Shown here: one piece after another, positions 17,197 to 26,146 of the stretch
Numbering within the stretch: position 1 is the stretch's first letter
How the letters are laid out: every line of letters starts with the position of its first letter
From: Acidimicrobiia bacterium
GTDB lineage: Bacteria > Actinomycetota > Acidimicrobiia > Acidimicrobiales > MedAcidi-G1
Length of the DNA stretch: 64,000 nucleotides
NCBI GenBank assembly: GCA_012959995.1
Contig: DUCC01000002.1
Coordinates: 109,377-173,376 of the forward strand
Direction: 5' to 3'
The notes under the pieces: model-generated
Told to the model about the DNA's origin: nothing
What the model saw: only the letters and a program-made list of their open reading frames with translations
The model's database searches: none
Position numbers and translations under genes: made by a program

Positions 17197-18414
17197 TTAG
17201 GCGGGTTCGAGCTGGTTGTCGCCATCTTCGTCTACTACGAGGTTCCATCCGCACATGCGAGCCAACATGGGGCAGCCTTCATCAGGGCCGCTGGCGATGA
17301 TCTCGTCACCCGCCAGCAAACGGTTCTTTCCTCGCGGCCGGTAGACGTATCGGCCGCCGCGGCGAATAGCCAGCACCGTGAACCCCGGTTCAACATTCCA
17401 CTGAAGGTCCGACAGGGTCGACTCGTCAGCGGTAGAGCCTGCGGCAATGGGGTAACGCACTACCACCTCGTCGGCTTCCCCGAGAGCAATACCTAAGATC
17501 GGGTGGAGTTCTTCTTCTTTTTCAATAAGCCACACCATGGCTTGGGCTTGGTCGCCTAAGTCTTCAGCGGCCTCAGCCAAATGCAGCAACCCACGCAGTG
17601 CTGCCGGGTCAATATTGTCGCCCGCCGAACGCAGCACCCACAACTCAAGGTTCTCTTTCATCTCGTCGAGGCGATCTTCAAGGTGGCATACCTCAGCGGC
17701 TAAACCACGGTCGGCCAGCACCAACGCGCTGTAGGCCAAACCAACCGCCGCCTCCGAAAGGTTTTTCATCTCGACCAGTACGTCAACTGCTCGGTCTAAG
17801 TCGGTGACTGCTGGGCCATCTTCGGCTCGAGGAGGCTCCCATACTGGAGCGGCGGCCAACTCACGCAGGCGGGTAATGCCTTCAGGCGACCCCCGCAAAA
17901 ACAACACATCATCGGGTACCAGCACCGTGCCGCCGTCAATATCGGTAATCCAGTTGCGCCCTCGACGAATGGCCATCACGCTCATGCCAGCTTGCACGGT
18001 GAGTTCTAGGGCCGATAACGGCCGGTGGGCCATGTGCGAGCCTTCACTGACTAGCACGCGATGCGAAACTTCTTCGGCGTCAGAAAGGTCGGCCACCAGT
18101 TGGTGTGGTATCCCCAATTTTTTGGTCACGATGTGGGCAATGTCTACCGCATCGTTGCCCATGCGTTCGATGGCAGAAACCACCTGCAGCACCGACGACA
18201 TGCCTTCGGCCTCGCGAGCGCTACGAGCCGCTAAAACACACACGGCGCGCATGTCATGCACTAGGTCGCTCATATGGCCTTCGAGTTCTTCTACTTCTTC
18301 GGCCATGTCTGGGTCGTTGAAGTAAACCGAGGCGTAAGCCAGGTCCACCATTAATTCCGAAGTGTCTTTTGCTTCGGCCAGCATGGCCCGCAGTGTGCGG
18401 GGTCGATCTTCCAT
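17197..18414 (-). CDS. Tandem PhoU-like / TrkA_C (RCK_C) regulatory protein
   Basis: 405 residues with an internal duplication. Each half has a helical PhoU-like part (MLAEAKDTSELMVDLAYASV in the first, LVEMKNLSEAAVGLAYSALV in the second) followed by an RCK_C ligand domain (GMSVMAIRRGRNWI and GFTVLAIRRGGRYV). Such proteins regulate cation channels or transporters, and this one is transcribed with an MgtE/SLC41-like membrane protein just upstream. A GAGGA site precedes the ATG. The natural ligand is unknown; c-di-AMP or other nucleotides bind related RCK_C domains. Confidence 0.8.
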   Translation of the reverse strand: MEDRPRTLRAMLAEAKDTSELMVDLAYASVYFNDPDMAEEVEELEGHMSDLVHDMRAVCVLAARSAREAEGMSSVLQVVSAIERMGNDAVDIAHIVTKKLGIPHQLVADLSDAEEVSHRVLVSEGSHMAHRPLSALELTVQAGMSVMAIRRGRNWITDIDGGTVLVPDDVLFLRGSPEGITRLRELAAAPVWEPPRAEDGPAVTDLDRAVDVLVEMKNLSEAAVGLAYSALVLADRGLAAEVCHLEDRLDEMKENLELWVLRSAGDNIDPAALRGLLHLAEAAEDLGDQAQAMVWLIEKEEELHPILGIALGEADEVVVRYPIAAGSTADESTLSDLQWNVEPGFTVLAIRRGGRYVYRPRGKNRLLAGDEIIASGPDEGCPMLARMCGWNLVVDEDGDNQLEPA

Positions 18415-18478
18415 TAGTTCCTCACTTGAGGTTGTTGGTTAAGGATAAACCTTGGACAGCGCCAAGGAAAGAAAAAGT

Positions 18479-19714
18479 TCATACCACCCCCACCACCCCG
18501 ATGGCCAAAATGAGCGCCGAGGCGCCGACCAAGTCAAGGGTGGAAGTAACCATGGGGATGCCAAAGGTGTCGGGGTCCAGCCCAAAACGGAAAGCACTCA
18601 TGGTGGTGTAGTAAGCCACCAAGACGACCAGCACAGTGGCGAGGCCCCCACCCAATAGCGCTACCAGCACCAATTGCCCTAACCCCGGTGATGTCTGGCT
18701 AGCCAGCGAGGCCAACACGTGAGCCGCTACGGCCACGGCCACAAAGATCGGAGCGGCCAAAGCCACTACCGAACGAATGTCGCGCAGGCTGGCTCGGCTG
18801 GGCACTGGGGTGGCGTCATCGAGGCCGAGGTGAAATTGGGTGGAGAGCCGGCTACTTAAGATGCCCCCTAAAGCGCCTGCGGTGGCCAGAAATGCTGGCA
18901 ACATAATGAGCACCGCTTTTACGCTCAATAATTCGTCAAGACGTTTTTCTACGGTTACTCCGGCTAAGAGGTCTATAAAAGCCGCCAACAAAAGAATTGA
19001 AACCGATTGGCTGACCATCAGTTTGAGTTCTACTTGACCAAACTTTGCTACAGCCAGTAGGCCCAACACCGTAACAAAAACAAGCACTACAGCCAGCGTG
19101 TTGACCAATGCGGTCATGCCTATCAAACCGGCGGCTAGCACCAAAGCGGGCACGGTTATGAGGTCACCGAGGGCCGTGACAAGCGGCGAGGTCACGTTGT
19201 CGAGGTCCCAACCGAAACGCACTGACCCGGCCACTAAGGCCACGGTGACCACTCCTACCAAAACTGATGCCAATACCCCGCCGACGGTGGAGACAACAAT
19301 AAAATCGGCTAGCGACAAGGTGGGGGCCACCCCAAAAATATTGGCTACACCACGGCCCATTACCGCTAACGCCACGCTTAAGGCGAAAGAAAGCACCACG
19401 GCAGCCAGCAGATTTTGCCCCACCACGCCGTCTCGGCGAAAGTTCAAGCGAAAAGTACCGGTATGCACGGAGGTACCTAAACGGCTGCCCATGGCTCCAA
19501 AAATGTTGCCACGAAGAGCAATTGCTCCTGGTATCAGCATCAATAAACCGGGGAGGTCGGCCAAGGTTTGATCGGCGGAGGCCAGCACCAATCCACCAAA
19601 GGTTGCCGCAATGACCCCCAGCGATAAAGCGGCGAAGCGCTGCCGGGCATCGCCCGAGGGGCCCCAGGTGGACCTCTCTTTTTTGCCTCGGCGGCGGCGC
19701 AGAACCAACAACAT
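18479..19714 (-). CDS. MgtE/SLC41-like divalent cation transporter
   Basis: 411 residues with a basic N-terminus and two repeats of the MgtE membrane domain. In the first, LMLIPGAIALRGNIFGAMGSR is followed by LVTALGDLITVPALV; in the second, MLPAFLATAGALGGILSSRL and MVTSTLDLVGASALILAIG. The cytoplasmic N and CBS domains of bacterial MgtE are missing, as in the SLC41 type. The downstream PhoU-TrkA_C gene probably supplies the regulatory subunit. Transport of magnesium is the best guess. Confidence 0.8.
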   Translation of the reverse strand: MLLVLRRRRGKKERSTWGPSGDARQRFAALSLGVIAATFGGLVLASADQTLADLPGLLMLIPGAIALRGNIFGAMGSRLGTSVHTGTFRLNFRRDGVVGQNLLAAVVLSFALSVALAVMGRGVANIFGVAPTLSLADFIVVSTVGGVLASVLVGVVTVALVAGSVRFGWDLDNVTSPLVTALGDLITVPALVLAAGLIGMTALVNTLAVVLVFVTVLGLLAVAKFGQVELKLMVSQSVSILLLAAFIDLLAGVTVEKRLDELLSVKAVLIMLPAFLATAGALGGILSSRLSTQFHLGLDDATPVPSRASLRDIRSVVALAAPIFVAVAVAAHVLASLASQTSPGLGQLVLVALLGGGLATVLVVLVAYYTTMSAFRFGLDPDTFGIPMVTSTLDLVGASALILAIGVVGVV

Positions 19715-19731
19715 GGTCTAAGTGTGGTGGA

Positions 19732-20175
19732 TTACCAGCGCAAGTCGGTGCTTATTTTTGTTTTTATGTTAAGCGCTGGCGTCTCGGGCAAGGTAAGTAC
19801 TACAAAAGAACCGGTAGCGGCCCCCACTACCCGCCCGCCGGCGGTGGCTTTGGCTTCTAGTTGCACAATACGGCGACCCGGGTTAAGCACCGTAGTCAAC
19901 ACCTCAATTACGCCCTCACTTACTGGTTTGAGGTAGCGAATATGGATTTCTAAAGTAGTGCAAATTTGGTTCGGGGCAAGATGCTGGTAAGCGGCCATGC
20001 CCATGGCTTGGTCAACCATGGTGAACAACACCCCACCATGTACCACACCATGGGGGTTGAGATGATTTTCGTTGATGGTGATCCGACAGCCGATGCGGCC
20101 GTCTTCTCTTACCGGTTCAATCCCAAAGAAATCTGCTAATGGATAAATTGATTCTGCTGGGTTCGCCAGGGTCAT
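19732..20175 (-). CDS. PaaI-family hot-dog thioesterase
   Basis: 147 residues. The hot-dog motif NPHGVVHGGVLFTMVDQAMGMAA-like segment (about residues 35-57) carries the HGG and the catalytic acidic residue of the PaaI/4-hydroxybenzoyl-CoA thioesterase group. It hydrolyses an acyl- or aryl-CoA thioester; the substrate is unknown. Start and stop overlap the upstream SnoaL-like gene by four bases (ATGA), so the two are co-translated. Confidence 0.82.
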   Translation of the reverse strand: MTLANPAESIYPLADFFGIEPVREDGRIGCRITINENHLNPHGVVHGGVLFTMVDQAMGMAAYQHLAPNQICTTLEIHIRYLKPVSEGVIEVLTTVLNPGRRIVQLEAKATAGGRVVGAATGSFVVLTLPETPALNIKTKISTDLRW

Positions 20176-20552
20176 TTTTTTGCTAACTCCGCCATTTGGG
20201 TGCTGTAGGTGCTCATGTCAAAGTAGTCGCGCCACAGGGTTATTTTGTCATCGTGCACTTCGAATACTCCAGCGATGGGGAGTTCCAGCCAACCCTCCCC
20301 TATTTTGAAACAGTCCAAACGCTCGTTGAACACCATGTTGCCTACTTCTATCTGGCGCAACACCGGCCATTTCACTTCGCTGGCTGGAGCGAGAAACATT
20401 TTTAGCGTCTGCTTGACTGCTTCGTGTCCTATCAGCGGGGCCATGGGCATGTTTTCGTAAGACACTTCAGGAGCCAGCAAGCTCACTGCCTCTTCAATGT
20501 CTTGGCGTTCAATGGCGGCAATAAATGCGTCAACTACTTCGGTGGGGGTCAT
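20172..20552 (-). CDS. SnoaL/limonene-1,2-epoxide-hydrolase-like protein
   Basis: 126 residues of the NTF2 fold. TPTEVVDAFIAAIERQDIEEA, VSYENMPM and GVFEVHDDKITLWRDYFDM match limonene-epoxide-hydrolase-like proteins, including Asp and Arg residues near the active site. The reading frame extends to 20612 but the ATG at 20552 is favoured by the TACGGT element six bases upstream. Four-base overlap with the PaaI-like gene. Actual substrate unknown. Confidence 0.75.
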   Translation of the reverse strand: MTPTEVVDAFIAAIERQDIEEAVSLLAPEVSYENMPMAPLIGHEAVKQTLKMFLAPASEVKWPVLRQIEVGNMVFNERLDCFKIGEGWLELPIAGVFEVHDDKITLWRDYFDMSTYSTQMAELAKK

Positions 20553-20558
20553 AGGCAA

Positions 20559-20564
20559 ACCGTA
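20559..20564 (-). promoter_or_regulatory. Predicted -10 element (TACGGT) for the SnoaL-like gene
   Basis: On the minus strand TACGGT, six bases, ATG 20552. No SD site. It fixes the start of the SnoaL-like/PaaI-like operon. Confidence 0.5.
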
Positions 20565-20623
20565 CTGGCTGAAAACAACTGTAAGTTGTGGCTTGGAAAA
20601 GACGGTCAGCAAAAGCCAACGCT

Positions 20624-21292
20624 CTACGCACCAATTACCGCCAAGGCAGCATCAAGACGGGCCAGCACATCTTGTGGACAATCAGAGACAATCCCATCTC
20701 GTACACAATCATGACCAAGGAAAAGTGCCGCTGCATCGAGAGTGCTTTGCGGCAAGTGGGTTAAATCTGGGTAGCCCGAATCCACAGTGGTGGTCGGTGG
20801 AGGGGTAGTTGCTGGCGGAGCGGTGGTGGTGGGCACCGGAGGCACATTGTTTTCACTCATGCCTCGGGCCGCCAACTCGGCGAGGTGGGCGTCTCGGGTT
20901 CCCGCTCCGTACCAACCATCGGCGCTAATACCCAATACGGTTTGCAGCACCGCTGCTTCGGCGCTAGGACCCCAAGGATAAGAAGCGGCGAGCACCTCTT
21001 CTTCGTTAACGGGCTCCGTAGTAGTGGTAGGTGCCGCGGTGGTGGTGGGCGCCTCGCTGGTAGTTGACGTCGTGACCTCTGCCGGCTCTTCGGTAGTGGT
21101 GGGCGCCGTAGTGGTAGCCGCTTCGGTGGTGGAAGGAGTTTCGGTAGAAGTGGGGGCAACGGTCGTGGTAGTAGCCAGAGCTACTTGGGTAACGAGGGGG
21201 TCGTCAGAGTGCCCGGCGGTACCCGAAATAAGTACGCCGATTATCGCAGCTAAGAACAGGCTGGCTGCAACCTGTGAGATCCACCGAATCAT
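20624..21292 (-). CDS. Secreted Thr-rich protein with a peptidoglycan-binding-like region
   Basis: 222 residues. A signal peptide (about 1-26) is followed by a long Thr/Pro/Ala linker (about 38-95), a PG_binding_1-like segment (AEAAVLQTVLGISADGWYG), another Thr/Pro linker, and a C-terminal Cys-containing region (HDCVRDGIVSDCPQD) that may form a disulfide. Likely a cell-wall-associated extracellular protein. The Thr-rich linkers resemble those in the VanW protein at 7.3 kb. No catalytic motif is seen. Confidence 0.65.
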   Translation of the reverse strand: MIRWISQVAASLFLAAIIGVLISGTAGHSDDPLVTQVALATTTTVAPTSTETPSTTEAATTTAPTTTEEPAEVTTSTTSEAPTTTAAPTTTTEPVNEEEVLAASYPWGPSAEAAVLQTVLGISADGWYGAGTRDAHLAELAARGMSENNVPPVPTTTAPPATTPPPTTTVDSGYPDLTHLPQSTLDAAALFLGHDCVRDGIVSDCPQDVLARLDAALAVIGA

Positions 21293-21372
21293 GCTTACAG
21301 TCTTACACCTTTTCTGATGGATTCCATGTCAGGCTGCCGGGAATTTTGACCCGCCCTTAAAGACGAATCCGA

Positions 21373-21378
21373 TAGCCT
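21373..21378 (+). promoter_or_regulatory. Predicted -10 element (TAGCCT) for the PLP-enzyme pair
   Basis: TAGCCT, seven bases, ATG 21386. A TTGACC lies upstream, but the spacing of 21 bases is long for a -35. Confidence 0.45.
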
Positions 21379-21385
21379 TTCTTTT

Positions 21386-22951
21386 ATGGATATTCATAGC
21401 TTGACCAGTGACGGCGTGGGGTCATTTGATTCCCCTAAATTTGATCTTGCTACCTTTGATCCGGAGCGTTTCGGCATCGTAAATGAGGTAGTTGACGGCG
21501 AGCGCTATCAGCGCAGCGTCGATCGCTTTCGCCAACAAAATATTGCCCTCCCTACTTTTGCTCAACTCGGTGACCCGTCGCTAATCTCAGCCAAAGTGCA
21601 AGCATCGTTGGCCGACGTAGATCGCGATGCGGCCGACCCCCGAAACCTTTACCGAGTGCATTGGTACAACGATCTCGAAGGTGGGCAAGTTGACCTTCCC
21701 GACCACGTGGTTTTGACCAGCGAAATCACCGGTGTGGATGCCCCGATCATTGTGGCTTTCGGTAACCGTTTTCCTATGATCGGCGCCCACAAGGTGCTGG
21801 CTGCCTACGCTTGTTTGGTTCCTCGGGTAGTCACCGGGCAATACGACCCCACCGAGCACCGAGCCATTTGGCCTTCAACCGGCAACTACGCCCGTGGAGG
21901 GGTAGCTATTTCTCGTCTCATGGGGTGCCGTGGCGTGGCCGTACTGCCCGAAAACATGAGCCGAGAACGCTTCGAATGGCTTGATGAATGGATCACCAAC
22001 CCTGATGACGTGATTCGCACCACTGGTTCAGAGAGCAACGTCAAAGAAATCTACGACGCTTGCCATGAACTTTCAAAAGACCCCAGCAACTTTATTTTGA
22101 ACCAGTTCTCCGAGTTCGCTAACCACGTTGGTCACCACGAGGTAACTGGCCGAGCCTTAGAACACCTTTACCTCAACTTGGCTGAGAAAAACCCTGGCTT
22201 GAAATTGGCGGCGTTTGTGGCCGCTTCTGGGTCGGCCGGTACTTTGGCGGCCGGCGAACGCCTCAAGGCTGATCACGGAGCCCGCATTGTGGCCGTTGAG
22301 GCCCTGGAATGCCCCACCATGTTGAACAACGGGTTCGGCGAGCACAACATTCAAGGCATTGGCGACAAGCACATTCCGCTTATCCATAATGCCGCGAACA
22401 CTGACGCAGTGGTGGCGATCAGCGACCGGGCCTGCGATGAACTGGGCATGGTTTTCAATACCGAAGTCGGCCACGCCCATCTTCTTGATCAAGGGGTCCC
22501 GGCAGCCATCGTTGATGCCCTCGGCCATTTTGGCCTGTCGAGTATTTGCAACGTATTGGCTTCCATAAAGTTGGCTAAAGAACTCAACTTAGGGGCCGAC
22601 CAAGCCATCGTTACCGTGGCCACCGATGGCGCCGAAATGTACGGCAGCGAACGGGAGTCCATGGCTGCTGGCCGCTACGCCTCCGGTTTTGGTCTCACTG
22701 AAGCGGCAGCCGCCACCGAAGAGCATCTCAAAGGTTGCGACACCAGCAACGTTGAGATTCTTGATGAGGCTGGCCGTAACCGCATCTTTAACTTGGGCTA
22801 CTACACCTGGGTTGAGCAGCAAGGCATCGATTTCCCCGATTTCGAAATCCGCCGCCAACAAGGTTTCTGGAAATACTTGCAAGGGTTGGCCCCGGGTTGG
22901 GACGAGATGATCAACGAGTTCAACGACCGCACCGGCGTGTTGGCCGACTAA
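21386..22951 (+). CDS. PLP-dependent fold-type II (cysteine synthase-like) enzyme, large form
   Basis: 521 residues, longer than cysteine synthase or threonine dehydratase (about 310-400). The likely PLP lysine lies in FPMIGAHKVLAAYACL. The phosphate-binding ASGSAGTLAAGERL and the C-terminal VATDGAEMYGSERESMAAG support a tryptophan-synthase-beta-type fold. The reaction (elimination, replacement or ammonia-lyase) cannot be read. Its stop codon overlaps by one base the start of a second fold-type II enzyme, suggesting sequential steps or a heteromer. Both run toward the convergent nucleoside-type importer. Confidence 0.75.
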   Translation: MDIHSLTSDGVGSFDSPKFDLATFDPERFGIVNEVVDGERYQRSVDRFRQQNIALPTFAQLGDPSLISAKVQASLADVDRDAADPRNLYRVHWYNDLEGGQVDLPDHVVLTSEITGVDAPIIVAFGNRFPMIGAHKVLAAYACLVPRVVTGQYDPTEHRAIWPSTGNYARGGVAISRLMGCRGVAVLPENMSRERFEWLDEWITNPDDVIRTTGSESNVKEIYDACHELSKDPSNFILNQFSEFANHVGHHEVTGRALEHLYLNLAEKNPGLKLAAFVAASGSAGTLAAGERLKADHGARIVAVEALECPTMLNNGFGEHNIQGIGDKHIPLIHNAANTDAVVAISDRACDELGMVFNTEVGHAHLLDQGVPAAIVDALGHFGLSSICNVLASIKLAKELNLGADQAIVTVATDGAEMYGSERESMAAGRYASGFGLTEAAAATEEHLKGCDTSNVEILDEAGRNRIFNLGYYTWVEQQGIDFPDFEIRRQQGFWKYLQGLAPGWDEMINEFNDRTGVLAD

Positions 22952-24144
22952 TGACTCCCCTCACCCGGGAACAAGGCTGGCTGGGCTCCCCCCCGGGAGC
23001 GACTTGGCCGAGCGCAGAAACAACAAACGAAAACCCGTTTTTACAGTTTCGGTCGCTGCTGTGGTCGTACACCAAGGCCTTAGATACTGGTTGGTCTGAT
23101 CAAAAATTTGTGGCCATGGTGGAGCGCCTCGACCAAGCGGTAGCAGAAGTTGATGGCACCGGTTTTCGCCACACCCCCTTGGGTCTCGCCCCCCAACTCA
23201 ACGAGTCGTTGGGCCGCACTGGCAGTCTTTGGGTAAAGGACGAAACCAACAATGTTTCGGGCAGCCATAAGGCCCGCCATTTGTTTGGTTTGGCCCTACA
23301 TTTAGCAGTTGATGAGGTGCCGCTCTCTACGCCACTGGCTATTGCTTCTTGCGGAAATGCTGCTTTAGCGGCCGCCGTTATTGCTCGAGCCACCGGACGT
23401 CCTCTGGCGGTACATGTACCCACTTGGGCTGACCCCAACGTTTTAGATCATCTTGATGATTTGGGAGCCCAAGTACGCATTTGTGAGCGCCAACCTCACG
23501 AAGACGGCGACCCCTGTGTGTTGCGGTCTCGTGAGGTAGTCAGTCAAGGCGCTATCGCTTTTGGCTGTCAAGGCACCGACAATATTTTTACTTTAGATGG
23601 CGGGCGGACACTCGGTTTTGAACTTGCTGCTTCATGGGTTGAACAACAGTCAGTGCCGGATCACCTTTTTATTCAAGTGGGCGGCGGAGCCTTGGCTTCT
23701 TCTACCGTGCAAGCTTTGGTCGATGCCAAATATTTTGGGGCTTTGTCTACGCTGCCTCACCTTCGGGCTGTGCAGGCAGCAGGCTGCGCCCCGCTTAATC
23801 AAGCTTTTCAAAAAGTAGCAGCCAGCACCGTCGCTGAACCTCTGGAGGCTCCACAAATTATGGAGCCGTGGCCCAACCCCGCATCGGCAGCCAGCGGCAT
23901 TTTAGATGACGTCACCTACGACTGGAAACCATTGGTTTGGGCGCTACAGCAACAAAATAACCAGCCGGTAGTGGCCGCCGAAGCCGACATTGTCGAAGCC
24001 CACCGACTGACCCACGCCCATACTGCCATCGACGCCGACCCCACCGGCACCGCTGGCTTGGCTGGCTTGTTAACCGCTCACGCCGACGGGACGCTTGACC
24101 CAAGTGCTTCTGCGGTCGTCTTATTTTCTGGGGTGACCCGCTAG
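22951..24144 (+). CDS. PLP-dependent fold-type II enzyme (threonine synthase/dehydratase-like)
   Basis: 397 residues. The PLP lysine motif is NNVSGSHKARH and the phosphate/substrate loop ASCGNAALAAA. The substrate and reaction are uncertain; threonine synthase, diaminopropionate ammonia-lyase and cystathionine-type lyases share this fold. The ATG at 22951 overlaps the stop of the preceding PLP gene (TAATG). Its TAG overlaps the TAG of the convergent permease gene (CTAG). Confidence 0.75.
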   Translation: MTPLTREQGWLGSPPGATWPSAETTNENPFLQFRSLLWSYTKALDTGWSDQKFVAMVERLDQAVAEVDGTGFRHTPLGLAPQLNESLGRTGSLWVKDETNNVSGSHKARHLFGLALHLAVDEVPLSTPLAIASCGNAALAAAVIARATGRPLAVHVPTWADPNVLDHLDDLGAQVRICERQPHEDGDPCVLRSREVVSQGAIAFGCQGTDNIFTLDGGRTLGFELAASWVEQQSVPDHLFIQVGGGALASSTVQALVDAKYFGALSTLPHLRAVQAAGCAPLNQAFQKVAASTVAEPLEAPQIMEPWPNPASAASGILDDVTYDWKPLVWALQQQNNQPVVAAEADIVEAHRLTHAHTAIDADPTGTAGLAGLLTAHADGTLDPSASAVVLFSGVTR

Positions 24145-25073
24145 CGCTCTTCTCGACGGTAGGTCTGGCCTAAAGCGGCCGGAGCAGCCGAAGGGCGATT
24201 ACGAGCCCGGATGGATATCACAATCAAGACGGCGATGGTCAGCAAATAAGGCAGCATTGAAAGCAAAATGGGGGAAAGATCAACCCCGAAAGTTTGGAGT
24301 CGGGTCTTCAAAGCCAACAAACCGCCAAAGAGTACCGCCCCGACCGCTGCTCTTCCGGGGCGCCATGCCCCAAAAATAACCAGCGCTACCGCTATCCAGC
24401 CTCGACCTGCCGTAAGGCCTTCGGCCCACTGAGGGGTAAGGCTGAGGGTGAGGTAGGCGCCCGAAGCGCCAGCCATCGCTCCGCCAAAGGCCACGGCGGC
24501 GAGGCGAATAGCGGTTACCGAATAACCTGCTGCGTCGACCGTAGACGCAGATTCTCCGGCTCCCCGCAGGGCCAAACCAACGCTGGTGTGCGTTAAAAGA
24601 AGCGATACTGCGACGCCGGCCAGCACCGCAAAATAAACCACCGGCGATTGGCTAAAAAATATTGTTCCTACCCAAGGAATATCAGAAAGCGGGCCCCAAT
24701 CTACGGGCGCCAATACTGCTCCGGGAGGGCGTCCCACCGCGCCTTTACCCAAAAAGGCTGCGAGGCCGACACCTAAAATGGTGAGCGACAAACCAGAAAC
24801 CACTTGCTCAGCCCCCAGAATGACCGTGAAAAGCCCATGCAGAAGAGCGAAAACTGCGGTTGCTACGATGGCGGCCAGGAACGCTATCCACGGGTTGTTT
24901 GTCTCTAAGGCCACCATGAAACCGGTTACTGCCCCAATGGCCATCATGCCTTCGACGCCTAAGTTTAAGATGCCCGATTTTTCGGTAACGAGTTCACCGA
25001 GGGCCGCCAGGTAAAGCAGTGCGCCGAAAGAAACGGTGGCGCTCAAAAGCCCAATCATTGATGCTTCGGTCAT
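24141..25073 (-). CDS. BMP-type nucleoside/simple-sugar ABC importer, permease 2
   Basis: 310 residues with 8-10 predicted hydrophobic helices and the BPD_transp_2 features LTEKSGILNLGVEGMMAIG-like and ALRGAGESASTVDAAGYSV. In characterised systems (YufQ/NupQ) this permease pairs with a second one for nucleoside uptake. Last gene of the four-gene importer operon, overlapping the preceding permease by four bases (ATGA). Substrate inferred from the family, not shown. Confidence 0.88.
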   Translation of the reverse strand: MTEASMIGLLSATVSFGALLYLAALGELVTEKSGILNLGVEGMMAIGAVTGFMVALETNNPWIAFLAAIVATAVFALLHGLFTVILGAEQVVSGLSLTILGVGLAAFLGKGAVGRPPGAVLAPVDWGPLSDIPWVGTIFFSQSPVVYFAVLAGVAVSLLLTHTSVGLALRGAGESASTVDAAGYSVTAIRLAAVAFGGAMAGASGAYLTLSLTPQWAEGLTAGRGWIAVALVIFGAWRPGRAAVGAVLFGGLLALKTRLQTFGVDLSPILLSMLPYLLTIAVLIVISIRARNRPSAAPAALGQTYRREER

Positions 25074-26146
25074 GATTCGCTGCTTGTTTTGTCGTTGTTT
25101 ACTCGGCGTACGGCGTAGCGGCTAAATACGCCCGCCCCAATCGCTCCAAAGAGAATGAAGGCTTGCAATATTGTTGACACCGAAGATGAGACACCCATGG
25201 TTTGGATGCTCAACCCGCCGACTTGTACTGCGCCGAACAGCAGGGCCACGGCCGCTACGCCAGAGGGCCGAAGCAAGGCAAGGGCGGCCACAATAATGCC
25301 GGCAAAACCGTAACCGGCAGAGATGCCTTCGGTGATCCGGTCGGCGTTTCCGGAGAGTTCGATGCCGCCCGCGAGGCCGGCGATTCCGCCACTTAATATC
25401 AAGACGGTAGTAATTTTTCGTTTGAGAGAAATACCGGCATAGCGTGCCGTGGCTCCCGAAGACCCGGCGACTCGAAGTTCGTAGCCCCAGGCTGTTCGGC
25501 TGGCCACTAGGCCAAATAAGGCAATCACGCCGAGGGCTATAACTACGCCCCAGTGGGCACGTTCAAAGAGACCCGGCAAGCGCGCTTCGTCAGGCAACAT
25601 AGGGGCCAGCGGGAACCCGTGCGATTCGGGGTCTTTCCACGAGCCGTGAATAAGCCATTGGAGTAAGCGCAAGGCCACTTCGTTCAGCATCAGGGTGGTA
25701 ATGATTTCGTTGACCCCGATTTGCGCCCGGGCAACCGCCGGCCCAGAAGCCAACAACGCTCCCCCAACCACTGCGGCCACCAACATGGCGGTGATAAGCA
25801 GGGGGCTAGCCCATCCTTCGCCGAGACGAGCTACCCAAGCGGCCATCATGGCTCCGGCTAAGATTTGCCCTTCGGCCCCAATATTCCAGAGGCCCATGCT
25901 TCCAGCGACGGCGACGGCTAGGCCGGCCAGGCCCAAGGGGACTGCTCTATTTAACGTGATCGACCATGCTCTCGGGCTCCCCAGCGATGCTTCTACCATG
26001 CGACCATAAATGGCTAGTGGGTCGTGGCCAGAAATTAAAAGAAGCACCACTCCGACCAGCATGGCAAAAACCAGTCCGATCAAAAAGGCCAGCGGTTGGC
26101 CACCTTTTAATACTTGTTCGCGGCGTACCAGCACTAGGCGAGTCAT
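25070..26146 (-). CDS. BMP-type nucleoside/simple-sugar ABC importer, permease 1
   Basis: 358 residues, about 9-10 membrane segments, with the LGLAGLAVAVAGSMGLWNIG and NIGAEGQILAGA motifs of the YufP/NupP permeases. Four-base overlaps (ATGA) with the ATPase gene upstream and with permease 2 downstream indicate tight translational coupling. A heterodimer with permease 2 is expected. Confidence 0.88.
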   Translation of the reverse strand: MTRLVLVRREQVLKGGQPLAFLIGLVFAMLVGVVLLLISGHDPLAIYGRMVEASLGSPRAWSITLNRAVPLGLAGLAVAVAGSMGLWNIGAEGQILAGAMMAAWVARLGEGWASPLLITAMLVAAVVGGALLASGPAVARAQIGVNEIITTLMLNEVALRLLQWLIHGSWKDPESHGFPLAPMLPDEARLPGLFERAHWGVVIALGVIALFGLVASRTAWGYELRVAGSSGATARYAGISLKRKITTVLILSGGIAGLAGGIELSGNADRITEGISAGYGFAGIIVAALALLRPSGVAAVALLFGAVQVGGLSIQTMGVSSSVSTILQAFILFGAIGAGVFSRYAVRRVNNDKTSSES

